In this document: positions 1 to 11,660 of the stretch, one piece after another | How positions within the stretch are numbered: the stretch's first letter is position 1 | Layout of the letters: each line of letters begins with the position of its first letter | NCBI GenBank assembly: GCA_949825045.1 | Contig: OX463820.1 | Coordinates: 8,320,501 to 8,384,500 of the forward strand | Source: Argyresthia goedartella | Taxonomy: Eukaryota; Arthropoda; Insecta; Lepidoptera; Argyresthiidae | DNA length: 64,000 nucleotides | Direction of reading: 5' to 3' | Translations under genes and position numbers: made by a program | The notes under the pieces: generated by a model | The model's database searches: none | What the model was told of the DNA's origin: nothing | What the model saw: the letters and a program-made list of their open reading frames with translations, nothing else

Positions 1-345
1 CGCGCACGTAGGCGAAATTGCAAACAGTCAACGGGCATCGAGTTATAATTCGATGTTCTTTGGCTATTTGCGATTTCGTCAACGTCACAGATACTGCTAT
101 CAATTTCTAGCTTGATTGCAGTATCTGTGCTATATAACATTTGAAATAATTGATCTTAATTTATTCTATCTTCTAGCCATTCCAATTGATAAATAATACA
201 ATAAGAGGAATATTCTGTAGTCTAAATTAGTCGAATTTATCACGAAAAATTACAATAAATGTTATTGATGTTTCAATGTTTATTGAATTTTTTCATTCTC
301 TTATTTGGAATATTCTCATTTCTGAGATGAAAAGTTATTCATCTC

Positions 346-560
346 GTGCCTTTGAGTCCCTCGCTCGCTCAGGATTCTAACTTAAAATCATTTGCTACGC
401 TCGTGATTCAAATATGGAATCCTTCGCTGACTCAGGACTCGAACAAGCTATCGCAACAAAAAACAACTTTGCTTTCTTGTTACACAAATAATTATTTCAA
501 CATAACTTTAATTAACATACTCCAATCTTTCCAGGCGGAGTAGGTAGGTTTTAGTAGCGC
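346..560. repeat. Dispersed repeat with degenerate 'cgctcaggattc' units
   Basis: Short degenerate units built around 'tcgctcgctcaggattcta' recur here and again at about 41190-41340, where the same 'acgctcaggattctaactt' phrase is repeated and is followed by a similar 'cacaaataa.tattt' stretch. A 65-codon open frame lies inside but is built from the repeat, so I do not call it a gene. The two loci are copies of one dispersed element of unknown class. Confidence 0.5.
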
Positions 561-794
561 CTCTCTACGCACTTCGCATAGCGGATTACGGTATAAAGAT
601 TGAGCTTATCTAAAATATTTTTTGTCTTTTTAGGATGCATATTTCTTTCTTTCTGACCCGTCCGTGTTATCTTTATGTGGGTGCCCAGTTCAATATAGCG
701 GTCTTACGGTAATTGGGATGTAAGATTAAGAACAATAAACGTTTCATTAACTTCTCTTGAGAAGTTATTATAATAGGTCTGAAAATTGAAATAG

Positions 795-858
795 GTAATT
801 TTGTGTTTTCTTTACGTTTTAAGACCTGGAGAATCATTTGCAATCATTTTTAGAGTGA

Positions 859-896
<38 letters not shown>

Positions 897-1500
897 TACG
901 TATGTACGTGATCAAAATTATGGAATTCGTTTTCTCAATAACTACTGGACCGAATCGCTTTGATGACCATATCAATCGATACGCCACGTCATGACTTAGA
1001 TCTGAAAGGAGTCTAGAAAAAATCGGTCCAGCGGTTCGTTTTTTATTTGTAAAAAACTGACTTTTTTGAACACGCAACGTTAATTTTGTATGTAATTCCA
1101 AGTATTGAGGGGTAGATGTGGGTTTTTGAGGGTGCTGGTTTCGAATCTTTCATCAGTTTTTTAAAATTCAAAATGGCGGACCCACTATGACGTCATCTTT
1201 TTCGTGAAAATTCTTTAAATTCGATAAAATTTATTAATTATTGTGTAATGTTAAAAAATTGTTTTTTTTTTTAATTTTTAACTTCAATTGAAAGTTGTTA
1301 TGATCAGTTAGGAAATGGGAATAGTTACTTTCGTAATTTCTTTATGTTTTAAGACCTTAAGAATCATTTGCAGCAGAGATCGGCAATAATGATATTTTCA
1401 TTATTAATATCAGCGAATATTATTAATCAAACTGAAAATTAACTGAATAATTTTGTTTTTTCTTTGCGTTTCAAGACCTGGAAAATCATTTGTTATTATT
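795..1500 (+). repeat. Three spaced copies of a ~45-bp sequence
   Basis: A sequence reading 'acgttttaagacctgg' followed by 'aatcatttg' occurs at about 795-842, 1331-1372 and 1451-1493, each preceded by a T-rich stretch. The first and third are also followed by a version of 'tttt.agag.gatgtc'. The (TG)n tract at 863-892 lies just after copy one. These are probably internal repeats of an old transposable element; no coding capacity is seen. Confidence 0.5.
863..909. repeat. (TG)n microsatellite with TACG tail
   Basis: About 15 TG dinucleotides followed by tacgtacg/tatgtacg. The minus-strand open frame across it reads as a His/Thr run and is an artefact of the microsatellite. Confidence 0.95.
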
Positions 1501-1848
1501 TTCAGAGCGATGTCCTTCATCAGATTTTCCTATCATCAGATAAGCAAATAATAAAAGTTGTTTCTGTTATCAACAAATTCAAAATTAGTTTTGACCATAA
1601 AACCGTTTACATTAAAAAAAAGAATTCTTCTCAAGAGAAGTTGCTTGTACGGTACTTGCTGCCGAACCGATTTTTTAATTTAATTTAACTATAAACAAAA
1701 ATGGTAAGAAGTACATTCGATCTTTCGCGGAGATTAATACATCCAAGTTTTTAATCCGTGTAGCGGCAAATTGAAGGGCTCCCGTTTCATTAGACCCGCG
1801 TCATTTATTTCCTCCACTTCCTCGTAGAGCCCTTTTGTATTAAAACTG

Positions 1849-2240
1849 GTTGAAAGAACTGCAAAATTTTCTCCAAATAATTGCAAGTGTTTTGTTTGTA
1901 ACCCCTCTACAAACAAAACACATGCAATTATTTGGAGACCATTTTGCAGTTCTTTCAACCTCACATAGACTATACAATTTTAAATGTACTGATAAAATCA
2001 CGAAAAAGTCAGCACTGAATAACTGGTTAAATCATGATCAACTTATTCACAGCAAAATTTTCTCCAAATAATTGCATGTGTTTTGTTTGTAGAGGGGTTA
2101 CAAACAAAACACATGCAATTATTTGGAGAACATTTTGCAGTTCTTTCAACCTCACATAGACTATACAATTTTGAATGTACTGATAAAATCACGAAAAAGT
2201 CAGCATTGAATAACTGGTTAAATCATGATCACTTATTCAA
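1849..2240. repeat. Tandemly duplicated hairpin unit (~191-bp period)
   Basis: Two direct copies of a ~190-bp unit. Each starts with a hairpin whose arms contain 'ctccaaataattgca' and 'tgcaattatttggag' (1861-1948 and 2052-2138), followed by the same ~95 bp ('cacatagactatacaattt' onward). In copy one the arms extend outward to about 1852 and 1962 through 'ttgaaagaactgc'. The loop is 'acccctc' in copy one and the reverse complement 'gaggggt' in copy two. Open frames through it are shadows. Confidence 0.85.
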
Positions 2241-2372
2241 AGCAAAATTGAGCCTCTTCCAACCCGTACGGCAAAATGCGTTACGCTATGTGTTGTAATT
2301 TCCATTTCTGATAAAGTAGATAATTAATCATATCGTGAATTCCTAACGTGTTGGTACATTTATGGTAGTACA

Positions 2373-2623
2373 GACGACCCGAATGGCCGAGTCGGCAGTG
2401 ACCCTGCCTACGAAGCCAAGGGTCCCGGGTTCGAGTCCCTGTGGGGGCAAATATTTGTTTGATGAGAACGGATGTTTGTACCCTAGTCATGGTTGTTTAT
2501 CTATCTAAGTATAATATTTATATAAATAAGTATGTGTATCGTTGTCTAGTACTCAAGATACAGGGAATCCTAGTTTGGGGCTAGATCAATGTGTGTAAAT
2601 AGTGTCCAAGGTATTATTATTGT
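2373..2623 (+). mobile_element. tRNA-derived SINE, copy A
   Basis: Full-length member of a five-copy family in this window. The head resembles a tRNA, with an A-box-like 'tggccgagtcgg' and a B box 'ggttcgagtcc', followed by a ~170-bp body containing 'catggttgtttatctatct' and ending in an (ATT)n tail. The A and B boxes are the internal RNA polymerase III promoter of such elements. Mobilisation needs a LINE in trans; which one is not shown. The other copies are at 5570 (-), 8325 (-), 34559 (+) and 42223 (-). Confidence 0.88.
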
Positions 2624-5540
2624 TCTAACATGGATACTGAAATGAGTGGGCGATGGTATAAATTTGCTGTTAAAATGTGTGTTTAAATAGTTGATAAACT
2701 TTGAAACGTTGATCAACTTGTGGTAAATTCCAGTGTTTGTAGAACCATTATGTTCTAAATTCCAATCAAAGCTGAATTTGGGTGTAAAATAATAGGGATG
2801 TGTTTATCTTTTAGTTACCATTTATTATAATCTCGGTTAGACTTATACAGGCAGCTAGCCAGATTCTATAGACATAGAGATATGCATAATTTGATTGTGC
2901 AATATTGACTATTTTGTATAGATAAGTCATATTGTATTTTTAACTTTAAATTATACCTTTAGCTAAGCCCAAAATCACTAGGTGAATTTTGCCAATCAGC
3001 TTTTTTAATTGCCAAACTGATCTTTACTGAAGTGCTAACAAAGTTATGAATGAACACTTTGTAAGTAGGTATTGAATGTAGGTATGTAGATGTGAAACGC
3101 CAGGGTTCGCGTTTTACCTTACAAGTTTCACCTCTGATGGATGGGAAATTCGTAAACTGAACAATATGTTATGGATTAATTGAAGTTTTCCCACTAAGGG
3201 ATTACGGGATCAAGTTCGCTTTGTTTATCGTGTTTGACATATTCTTAATTTTCATCTCATGTGCACAAGTCTTAGGAGCGTGATGTTACAGGACTGCCAA
3301 CTAATATTAAATATTACGACTTCCACTTGAGCGTTTATCCTATGGAGGTTGGCTTGGGGACTAAGAGATAAACGGACATGTCCCAGATTCTCCGTTGGAC
3401 AGTGGACCCTTTTTCCTACCAAAATTACCCATCCTGGCTGTTAATTTTTTGATGTGAAGTGATTCTTGAATTTACGTTTTTCACTATAATGTAGTGCTTT
3501 TAGTTCAATCAATTACCTATGTGTTTTATGATTGTTTGTGTTATTTTGAGATATGAGCAAAGTAGCAATGCTCTGCAATGCTCTGCAATGGAAGTACATT
3601 CCCTCACCTCACCCTGGAGACAGAGGGGAGCAGGGGCGCGGGCGGAATTCTTCGAGAGGAAGATGATAAATGTTTGCCGCAGATTCTGGTGACACCGTTA
3701 TACTAATTAGACATCAAAGCCAAGTTCAAAAGAAGTGAACTGGCGGCGCAGCGGCCGTGTGTCATTACACGAACCATTTAGAGCCACTTTTGACACCGAC
3801 GTAACTCGAATCTTTTACATACATAAACTTGTGAAATTTGGTTTATTTATTAAGACCCTCTCAAAAACCGAGGGAAGTAGGGACGGGTCGCGATGTTGAA
3901 CCTTATGCCATGGTAATAAAATTTAAAATCTATAACGGAAAAGAGGCGTTATCTAACGCCGCGCCGGTGGGATTCAAGAGGTTAATTATAACTTCAAAGT
4001 TATGTTTTTTTCTATGTTCTTTCAACCTGTTTTTGCATGTGAGCTTCAAATAAAATAAATAAATTTTATTAGTTTATAGCTAATTTTATTTTTCAAATAA
4101 AATTAAAAAAATAATAATTTATATAGAAAACTTTCATATAAATTTTCATCTCCGAGAAAATTTCCATATTTTAGAAAATGGGTAATGCAGCAGGATGAAA
4201 GGTTTTTTTATTAAACATATAACAGATGGTTTATATATTTTCTATGAAAGTTCTATAAAACTTTATATGGCATATATTTATCCCACACTTTCTCCCATCT
4301 ATGGTTTGGCGTTGAATTTAAGCTAAAGATGCATTATCGACGCTTATTCAAGCCTTAGATAGGTATCTACCTACTAGTGGTTCTGTAAGAACAGTAGACC
4401 TCGCTTCAATTTCAAAAATTGAAATCCGTCCATATATAACGTTACAGCAAACTTCCCCTCCCCCCTTTTCCACCTTCCACTCCCCTCCTTTTGGAATTTC
4501 TTGGAAAGAAAACATCTTGTATAGAATGAAGTCCTTAGTGTGCTTCTTAAATTTGGTTGAAATCCAGTAATAAATACCGCTAGAGCAAATTTCACCCCTT
4601 TCCAACCTATCAAAAAATGCAATTGACAATTTTTTTTATTGAAATCAAGAAACTTGTGTGCCACTTTTCGTCAAAATCGGTTGGAAAATGCGACCTGTAG
4701 GCGAGAACAGACAGATGGAAAACAAGCATTTTCGGCCACTCTCGAAACTTGACGCTTCACTCGCTTGGTCAATAATACGGTCAAGTTTCTTAGTTAAGCT
4801 CGGCGAGGCCAGTCTTTCTACCAGGTTCCCACTTAACACTATCACTGTTGTATTAAAGTTGTGTTTAAACTGTACTTAGCGGCAGTAAAAAGTCTGTTGC
4901 AATTTGGCGAGATTATAATTTTTAACCTGCCCTAATGGAAAATATTCAAATAATAATAATAATAATAATAATAAAAATATTTATTCATCAAAAAACTTGG
5001 ACAGTAAAAAGTTACAATTAAAGGTACTTAGCTAAATAGATTGATACAAAGATAATGTGAACATCTGAGCCTGAGCTAGGTCTAAACCTGTATTTCAGGT
5101 TTAGATATCAATAAATATCAACGGTTTGTTCCCTGAAATTTAAGACGCTGTAATATATTTACGATCGTTGTTTATCTAATGCTGGCACTTAAGTTTAACA
5201 ACGTCATTTGTTAACGAATGGCAGGTGATAGGTTAATGAAAAAGATACGGATAATTAATGTGTATTTATAGTCTAAGTATTTGCATTTTATGCCTGAAAA
5301 TGTCTAAAAGAGATCTGGTATTGATAGTATAGTCACTAGGCTTGGGCAATTTCATCAGGCCCTAGATCGACTTTTGACTGACGATTCCCTCTGCGATCGA
5401 CCGAATTCAAAATTGATTTTTGAATTGATTGCTTGAAAGTTAAAATGAATCAGTCTAGCTAGAATCTAGACTTATGTATTTTTTTAATTATATTATAATA
5501 AAAGGGTCATCATTAAATATGCTTATTTATTAAACTAACT
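2624..5540. other. Gene-free stretch with simple repeats
   Basis: No supportable gene was found. It holds an (AAT)n microsatellite at about 4948-4973 and a ~45-bp sequence at about 3895-3945 ('ccttatgccatggtaataa') that recurs with changes at 39377-39424. The open frames at 3838-4053 and 4348-4879 are short, overlap each other on both strands and show no recognisable motif. Confidence 0.6.
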
Positions 5541-5543
5541 GCT

Positions 5544-6004
5544 TAAGGTGATACGAAAAAATATATATAATAATAATAATAATAATACCTTGGACACTAT
5601 CTACACACATTGATCTAGCCACAAACTAGGATTCCCTGTATCTTGGGAACTAGACAACGATACACATACTTATATAGATAAATATTATACTTAGATAGAT
5701 AAACAACCATGACTAGGGTACAAACATTCGTTCTCATCAAACAAATATTTGCCTCCACCGGGACTCGAACCGGGGAAAATGAAAATGAAGTACGAATGTT
5801 ATTTACAAACCACGCTATTTTGTCGAATTTTTTTATTGTTTATGAATACATGATATCCACATTTTAAATATCAGAATCACAGAAGAAACTTAAAGAATTT
5901 AGGGTCCTTTCGTAATTAAATTCTATTGAGAAAAGTTCATCTAATCGAGTTTTTCTTCAGTGAGAATCTTAATTAAATACTCTATAAACGTTAAACCAAA
6001 AATC
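5544..6004. mobile_element. Dispersed ~350-bp element, copy 1, split by a SINE
   Basis: The outer part 'aaggtgatacgaaaaaatat' (5544 onward) and the inner part 5835-6004 ('cagtgagaatctta', 'ttcgtaattaaatt', 'atatccacattt') match, in reverse complement, the stretch 35615-35972 inside an annexin intron. SINE copy B sits inside this copy. The class is unknown, with no coding capacity; a non-autonomous DNA element is possible. Confidence 0.65.
5570..5776 (-). mobile_element. tRNA-derived SINE, copy B (5'-truncated)
   Basis: Minus-strand copy of the SINE seen at 2373. It has the (ATT)n tail and body and reaches just past the B box, then stops at 'cggggaaaat'; the A-box half of the tRNA head is missing. 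5' truncation is expected of target-primed reverse transcription. It is inserted in the dispersed element spanning 5544-6004. Confidence 0.85.
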
Positions 6005-6268
6005 AAATCTGAAGATGGCTTTGTAGTGGAGTAAATAGATTAAAAAAAACAATTAACTTTTCAATGATTACATCGTGTCTAAGTCTATCGAAGCATTTTG
6101 AGTAATCAGTATAGACGGCGTCCACCCGATAGCCATGGTCCATGTAAATGGCCTCAGCATCCACGATCTCGACCAAGTTAGACATTGTTGAACGATTACG
6201 CATTAGACCATGTTGAGCGGGTGGTATGCTGCGAGCCACGATAGGGTATACCTGGTCATGGACTATCT

Positions 6269-6302
<34 letters not shown>

Positions 6303-6720
6303 ACTATCAACTCAAAAGTCTTGCTAAATGTGTTTAGCAAAACCTGACGCCCTCTAGGGAGTATTGATACCGGGCGATAATATTCAGCAATATTCTTGGA
6401 TCCACTTTTGTGTATATAGGGACAATAAAGGTTTTTTCCAATTGCTTGGGAAACATATTCTCCTCTTAAAGATGATGCACAACGGAGTTGTTGTACTGCA
6501 CATTCTTATAAATAAATGTGGGATATTACCATGCCCAGCCCCCTTGTTGGTGTTGATTTACTGCAAGTACTTCAGGACAAGGTCATTACTCAACTCAATT
6601 GAGCCTATGCAACTAAGCGGGTTTGGTGATTCGGTTGGGGACGTAAGCGTAATCCAGGCAAATCAACGTACACTCACAAAAATTAATCAAGGAAAACCTC
6701 GCAAGACTTAAGTGACTTGT
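6003..6720 (-). pseudogene. LINE reverse transcriptase fragment
   Basis: The minus strand encodes pieces of a non-LTR reverse transcriptase. Upstream 'IAEYYRPVSILPRGR' (about 6350-6400) is the conserved YRPxSLLP block. Then, after an (AT)n tract, the 78-codon frame 6003-6239 carries 'PPAQHGLMRNRSTMSNLVE' and 'VDAVYTDYSKCFDRLRHDV', the fingers region and the first catalytic Asp motif (YxDxSKAFDxxxH). The GVPQGS and FADD blocks are absent, so this is a dead fragment. The (AT)n microsatellite at 6271-6300 interrupts the coding sequence and is flanked by short direct repeats of 'atggactatc'. Confidence 0.75.
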
Positions 6721-7184
6721 CGCACGAATTCTTAACAAAGCCTAATATTTATCAGGCGCGACTTTAAACACAACGGTTACTCACCACATGTAGGTCTATT
6801 GTATCGATTTCAAAGGCAACTAAGGCAAACTTGACCCGGGACAAAGGAAGCCAGGCCTTTTGAGAGTCTATAGGAGGTACTTCGCCCCCACCAAAGCACC
6901 CACATAGTGAAGTAGGTAGCAGGTTAATTTATGATGCATTTGATTTGCATAACCCATAGCTGCTGAAAGCTTAAACGAAGTATAAACATCTATTTTAGGT
7001 ACTTGTATGCATGTCATGGCTCATGAAGTGATGAGAGATATCACCACCACGCAAGAGCTCCGACGTCGTCACAGCGTTATGTCTACGAAATCTGCTATGG
7101 TTACGAAAATGTTTTTGTTATGTTTTCACTAATATTATGAAGCAGGTAAGTGTTGTGTTCAATTTACATGAGTCAAAATCAGTG

Positions 7185-7320
7185 ATGTCTAAAGGACCCC
7201 GCGATCGACAACGCAGTATGCAACGCCTTACGTCAGCCCAAGTAATTCATGTCATTAAGCCTTGGTCCCGCGATAGACAACGCACAATGTTGCGGCATGC
7301 ATTGCGTCGTCGCACATAAG
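7185..7320 (+). repeat. CpG-rich repeat pair, inverted copy at 11783-11835
   Basis: Two imperfect tandem units ('cgcgatcgacaacgcag' and 'cgcgatagacaacgcac'). The second, with 'agccttggtcccgcgat' before it, matches in reverse complement 'atcgatcgcgagaccaaggc' and its neighbours at 11783-11835. The 60-codon open frame across it (7137-7319) is likely fortuitous. It may be one end of a ~4.6-kb DNA transposon. Confidence 0.5.
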
Positions 7321-7419
7321 GGTATTTGAGTAATCTAGCTGGTCAACATTATTGTTTGCTCTAGGAGGAGTTTGAATAAGTTTTATGATACAAGGAGCAT
7401 AAAAAATTTGTTTTACACA

Positions 7420-8300
7420 AGTAGTAAGCATACACAGTTAACGCAATTCCGAATCCGAACCACGCCACTTGGATTACCATAATAACTATAGACACCACAC
7501 AGTCACGCATTGACATACTTTTTACTACCGTTATTTAAAAAAAAACACAAAAAACATAGGACTTGTACCTTAACATAAAGTGGTGAAATTCAAAAACGCG
7601 ATGCAATTTTATAAAGTACCGTTATATCTGGGCTAAAGTTATCTCTGAAAAAAGCTCTAAAGGATTCAAATCCCATAAAAAATGCAGGCCAATGCAAAAC
7701 TAAATGTATCTCAAAATAAAGAGTATTATATCACAGTATTATTATTAGATTAAAGAATTCCTAAAAAAAATAAAAATAAACAATAATTAAAAGTTCATTG
7801 TTTCTTTGAAAGCCTGCAAAACTTCAAATGCAAAAAAAATATTTTCGTTTGAAATACATTTTTGACGCAAAATATTATTTTTAAGAAATTCCTGCACGTA
7901 GCTTTGTCATATCAGAGCGTCTACCACAATAATTCCGCCATTGGTGTTCACAACTTAGCTCAGTTATAAAAACACAGACTGTACAACGTGTCATAAAGTG
8001 TTCATAAGACATGGAAAAAAAACAGTATTTGGGAGGCTATGACTCTATGACACAATCTTTATATGCCCTTTCCTTGTTTCATATAAATAAATTATTCAAA
8101 ACCAACCCAAATAAAATATGAATTGTGGCCAGCTAGATTGTCTACATACCAGTAAGTGCGACGATGAATATTGGCATCCGACTTTGAGAAATAAAGGTGT
8201 ACAGAGAGCAGATGAACTGGGAAGTGGCGTTACCAGTGAATTTTATGTCCTTTCGATGGCACCATATATAATTTAGTGTACCATCACATCACATTTAATA
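7420..8300. repeat. Composite repeat region, partly duplicated at 8640-8740 and 11085-11660
   Basis: 7420-7540 shares 'agttaacg', 'attaccata' and 'cacgcat' blocks in order with 8620-8730. 7950-8290 shares 'aaaaacacagactgta', 'gccctttccttgt', 'gtgtacagagagcagatga' and 'agtgaatttta' in order with 11085-11640. No gene is recognised. The region probably represents related non-autonomous elements. Confidence 0.55.
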
Positions 8301-8324
8301 TTATTATATTATCATGATTATTAA

Positions 8325-8581
8325 ATAATAATAATAATAATACCATGGACACTATTTACACACATTGATCAAGCCCCAAACTAGGATTCCCTGTATCTTG
8401 GGTACTAGACAACGATACACATACTTATATAAATAAATATTATACTTAGATAGATAAACAACCATGACTAGGGTACTAACATCCGTTCCCATCAAACAAA
8501 TATTTGCCCCCACCGGGACTCGAACCCGGGACCCTTGGGCTTCGTAGGCAGGGTCACTGCCAACTCGGCCATTTGGGTCGT
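8325..8581 (-). mobile_element. tRNA-derived SINE, copy C
   Basis: Near full-length minus-strand copy with the (ATT)n tail at low coordinates, the body, the B box 'gggactcgaac' complement and the A-box region 'ctcggccatttgggtcg'. It is inserted beside the composite repeat 7420-8300. The antisense open frame 8352-8717 is generated by this element and its flank and is not a gene. Confidence 0.88.
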
Positions 8582-8789
8582 TTGTATATAAGGAAAGTGC
8601 ATAAGTATTTTTTTTTACACTTGAGCTAAGTAGTATGCAAACACAGTTAACGAAATGACGAATTCTAATCACGCAACATAGATTACCACAACAAGTTATA
8701 CACACTATTATAAACACTCACGCATGATTAAACACTGAAAAATGCTCAAAAGAAATATCAAATGCCATAGAAAAAAACAGGCACTGCCC

Positions 8790-8885
8790 GAACAGTGGTC
8801 CAATGTAGAGAAGTGGCAAAAGATTACGATTGCTAAGTACATGAAAATATCTACGGTAATAAAGACATTTGGAATTTGGAACGAA
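8790..8885 (+). mobile_element. LINE 3'-end fragment
   Basis: Contains 'gtggtccaatgtagagaag', 'ttgctaagta.atg' and 'taataaagacatttggaat'. This matches the 3' untranslated tail of the LINEs ending at 49075 and 50870, so it is a very strongly 5'-truncated copy of that family. It ends in a repeated 'ttggaat' tail. Confidence 0.75.
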
Positions 8886-9689
8886 ATGTATTTCAAAATA
8901 AAGAGTACTATTACATTATTTCAAAAAATAATTAGTATCCAACTTAAAGTGTTTTTTATGCCCTATGAAGTATTTGCATTTGTTAATAAAAACTATGAAG
9001 TTAGTCATTATTATTCATATTTTTATGCTGTACTATATTTTTTTTATATGATGATGATGAATTAAATAAGTAATTCTACTTCATCATCATCATCTCATCC
9101 TGTCTCAGGGGTCTATACTCCTGCTGAGGGGTAACTGAGAGCTCTCAGTACAGATTTTAATTTTCCCGATCTTGGGCCATCTGCTCTATGCCCCATGACC
9201 CTATGAAGCTGTTTGTTAACGAGAGGCTGTCGAAGCTAAATAGGGCGCTATTTGGGAAGGCGCTTAAGGTGGGAGAGGAGCAAAAGTGGAGGTTCGTTTG
9301 GATGGACGAAAGAAGGCAGAGTGTAGGCCCGACATCATCTTGGTGCTGTAGTATACCCGATCAAAATGGAGGATGACCTGGTGCGAGTTTTTGGGGTGAG
9401 CCTAAGCTCATTGCTCATTGGCTACTTTAAAATTTTTGCATGTGAAAAAAATATATATTGATTTTTGTGCTAATCAATCTGGCATTAACTGTGATAGAAC
9501 AATTGCTATTATGCGGATATGTGTTTGCTGTGTGGTTGAGTGTATACGTGACAGTGTTTGACGCACAACTGGTTGCTATACTCTTACTATCGTTCTATTT
9601 CATATCAATGTTTTCATTGGTCCCTCTTGGCCCCTCTTATTTCTATTTTGCTATAAACTTTACTGTCCCGTACGGATCTTGTATGTTTG

Positions 9690-10030
9690 AGAAGACGCAA
9701 AAACTTGTACAAAGAGCATAAAATGCTTTGCTAGCTTATGTTTAAGGATTCCTCCCCGAACCCATGTCCAGTCCTGAACCAAGCAAATATCATAGAGATG
9801 AAGGCTAGACAGGATTTATATTTTTCTATGCTGTTGTTTGAGGTTGTGCAGAGGAGGACACCTTCTTATCTTTATGGTAAACTGACCTGGCGTATGTCCC
9901 ACAGAGTAGCTCCTTTTCTGTCAATGCCGCGACATAAAAGTGCGGCTTTCCGTGGTAGTTTTAAATATCGTGCCACCAAGTGCTGAAACAATATCCGGCC
10001 TCCCCTCCGGCGGCTAACTTGTAAGGCTGG
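9690..10030 (+). pseudogene. LINE reverse transcriptase C-terminal fragment
   Basis: The plus strand encodes a degraded C-terminal end of a non-LTR reverse transcriptase: an upstream 'KLVQRA' piece, then frame 9738-9986 with 'RRTPSYLYGKL' and 'RHKSAAFRGSFKYRATKCWN' after a corrected stop. The R..SF..R....WN pattern before the stop is typical of LINE C-termini. Catalytic blocks are missing. A similar C-terminus (R..S.AYK.SF..RA..LWN) is seen at 19620-19786 on the same strand. Confidence 0.65.
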
Positions 10031-10404
10031 TTTTAGATGTGCCTACAGTTTTTTTACAATAATTATTTCAATTCAATTTCTAATTCACAATACAATCGCA
10101 ATTTATATATTTTTCACATTTTATTTTTTATTTTCATTCTTATTCAATTCACAGTGAATCGCAAATTATTAATTTTTATTAACATTGTGTACTTAAGCCA
10201 CCGCTGGACGTCCGTTCTGGCCCTGGCGGAATACCAGCTGAGTCAGGGCCATTTAATTGACGCAGTACGATTACATAACCTAATATTTGCACATACCAGT
10301 ATTCTTGATTTTGTTTTGTTTTGTTGTTAATTATTGTGTATATGTTGCTGATTGTATATTGGTGATTATTGTATCTGTCATATATCTGTGTTAGTTTTAA
10401 TTAA

Positions 10405-10800
10405 TAATTCCATTAATTACTGTAATAATTATATACATTTATTTGAATTCAGATAATGTATCTATTTATATTATCAAGATCTGTATTTTGTTAACTTCCG
10501 GGGTGCGAACATCACGAACAGGAAAGTGTTAGGTTTAATAAATAATTCTGTTAATTACAGTTATAATTATCTACATTTATTTGAATTCCCATAATGTGCC
10601 TAATAATACTATCAGGATCTGTATTTTGTTAACTCCCGGGGTGCGAACAACACGAACAGGAAAGTGTTAGGTTTAATAAATAATTATGTTAATTACAGTT
10701 ATTATTATCTACATCTATTTGAATTCACATTGTGTCTATTTATATTATCAGTATTTTGCTAACTTCCGTAGTGCGAACAACAGAACCAGGAAAAGTGAAA
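10405..10800 (+). repeat. Three tandem copies of a ~137-bp unit
   Basis: Units share 'ttaattac.gt.ataatta', 'ttatttgaattc', 'tctgtattttgttaac' and 'gtgcgaacaacacgaacagg'. The phrase 'gtgttaggtttaataaata' occurs at about 10526 and 10663. The third copy is diverged and runs into 'aaaatggcgcgacggct'. The short frames 10686-10920 begin inside the array and end in a Gly/Ala-rich stretch that I cannot assign. Confidence 0.7.
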
Positions 10801-11084
10801 ATGGCGCGACGGCTAGCGCGCAAAATGGCAGGCATTGGAGGCTTAGCAGGGTTTGGGGGCATTCTGTTATCGGTAGCCCACGGTAGCGGAATAAACACTT
10901 GGTATTGTTACCTGAACTGAGGAGTTTTTCTTACATCTGTTTGTACTGTTTAATTAATGAATTATTTATCTATGTATGTATTTATCTATCTATCTATCTC
11001 TAGCTCCGGCTAATGTGAGCTAACAATAGTGACCATTTTCTTCGTTGAAAGTCGCCACGATGTTTTGGGGCGACCTTTCTTCCG

Positions 11085-11660
11085 TTTAATACTTAGCTCA
11101 AGCATAAAAACACAGACTGTAGAACGTTTGTGTCATAGCCCATCAATGTTTTTGCATCCTCAACCCCATATATTCCACATATTTTTAAGTATTGAAGAAA
11201 AAAAAAGGTTTGTAGCTGCTGCTAATAATCTTTTCGCCTTCCATTTTTCTCCCAAAGGATATTGTATGACATTTTTGTTCGTTTTTTGTGTCCTCTACCA
11301 ATATCACAAACATCGTGTGCCAACCAACGAGTGAAAACCAAATATATTGGGGGGAACGGGGGGGGGGGGAGGGCTATGGCTCTACTACACGAGCCTTCGA
11401 CGCCCTTTCCTTGTGTCAATCCGAAAGGAAACTTCTGTGCCCTTTCCTTGTAAACCTACTCAAATGAAATAATATAAATTGGCCGGCTAGATTGCTCAAA
11501 TACCCGTAAGTGCGACAATGTATATTGCCATCCACCTGGATAAAATTGTAGGTGTACAGAGAGCAGATGACCGGGAGAGTGACGTAACAAGTGAATTTTA
11601 CATGCACTTTCCTCGGCGCAATATGGACAACCATCACACAGCCTATCATTCGGACTATAA
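11085..11660. repeat. Second copy of the 7950-8290 repeat, with extra sequence
   Basis: Shares ordered blocks with 7950-8290 (see that entry) but carries extra sequence, including a G-run at about 11360-11370. The open frames here on both strands (11029-11757) overlap each other and have no recognised motif. Confidence 0.55.

Noticed and set aside
2375..2455. Possible functional tRNA gene
   Set aside because: The tRNA-like head with A and B boxes is followed by the same body in five places and lacks a good cloverleaf; it is a SINE head.
4348..4879. Overlapping open frames of 66-96 codons on both strands
   Set aside because: They overlap each other in several frames, have no motif, and the sequence looks like a non-coding dispersed repeat.
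8352..8717. 121-codon minus-strand open frame
   Set aside because: It runs through SINE copy C and its flank; equivalent frames appear in the other SINE copies (2281-2490, 34450-34677), so it is a transposon shadow.
10732..10920. Gly/Ala-rich short ORF as a small gene
   Set aside because: It begins inside a tandem repeat, has no recognised motif and overlaps another frame.
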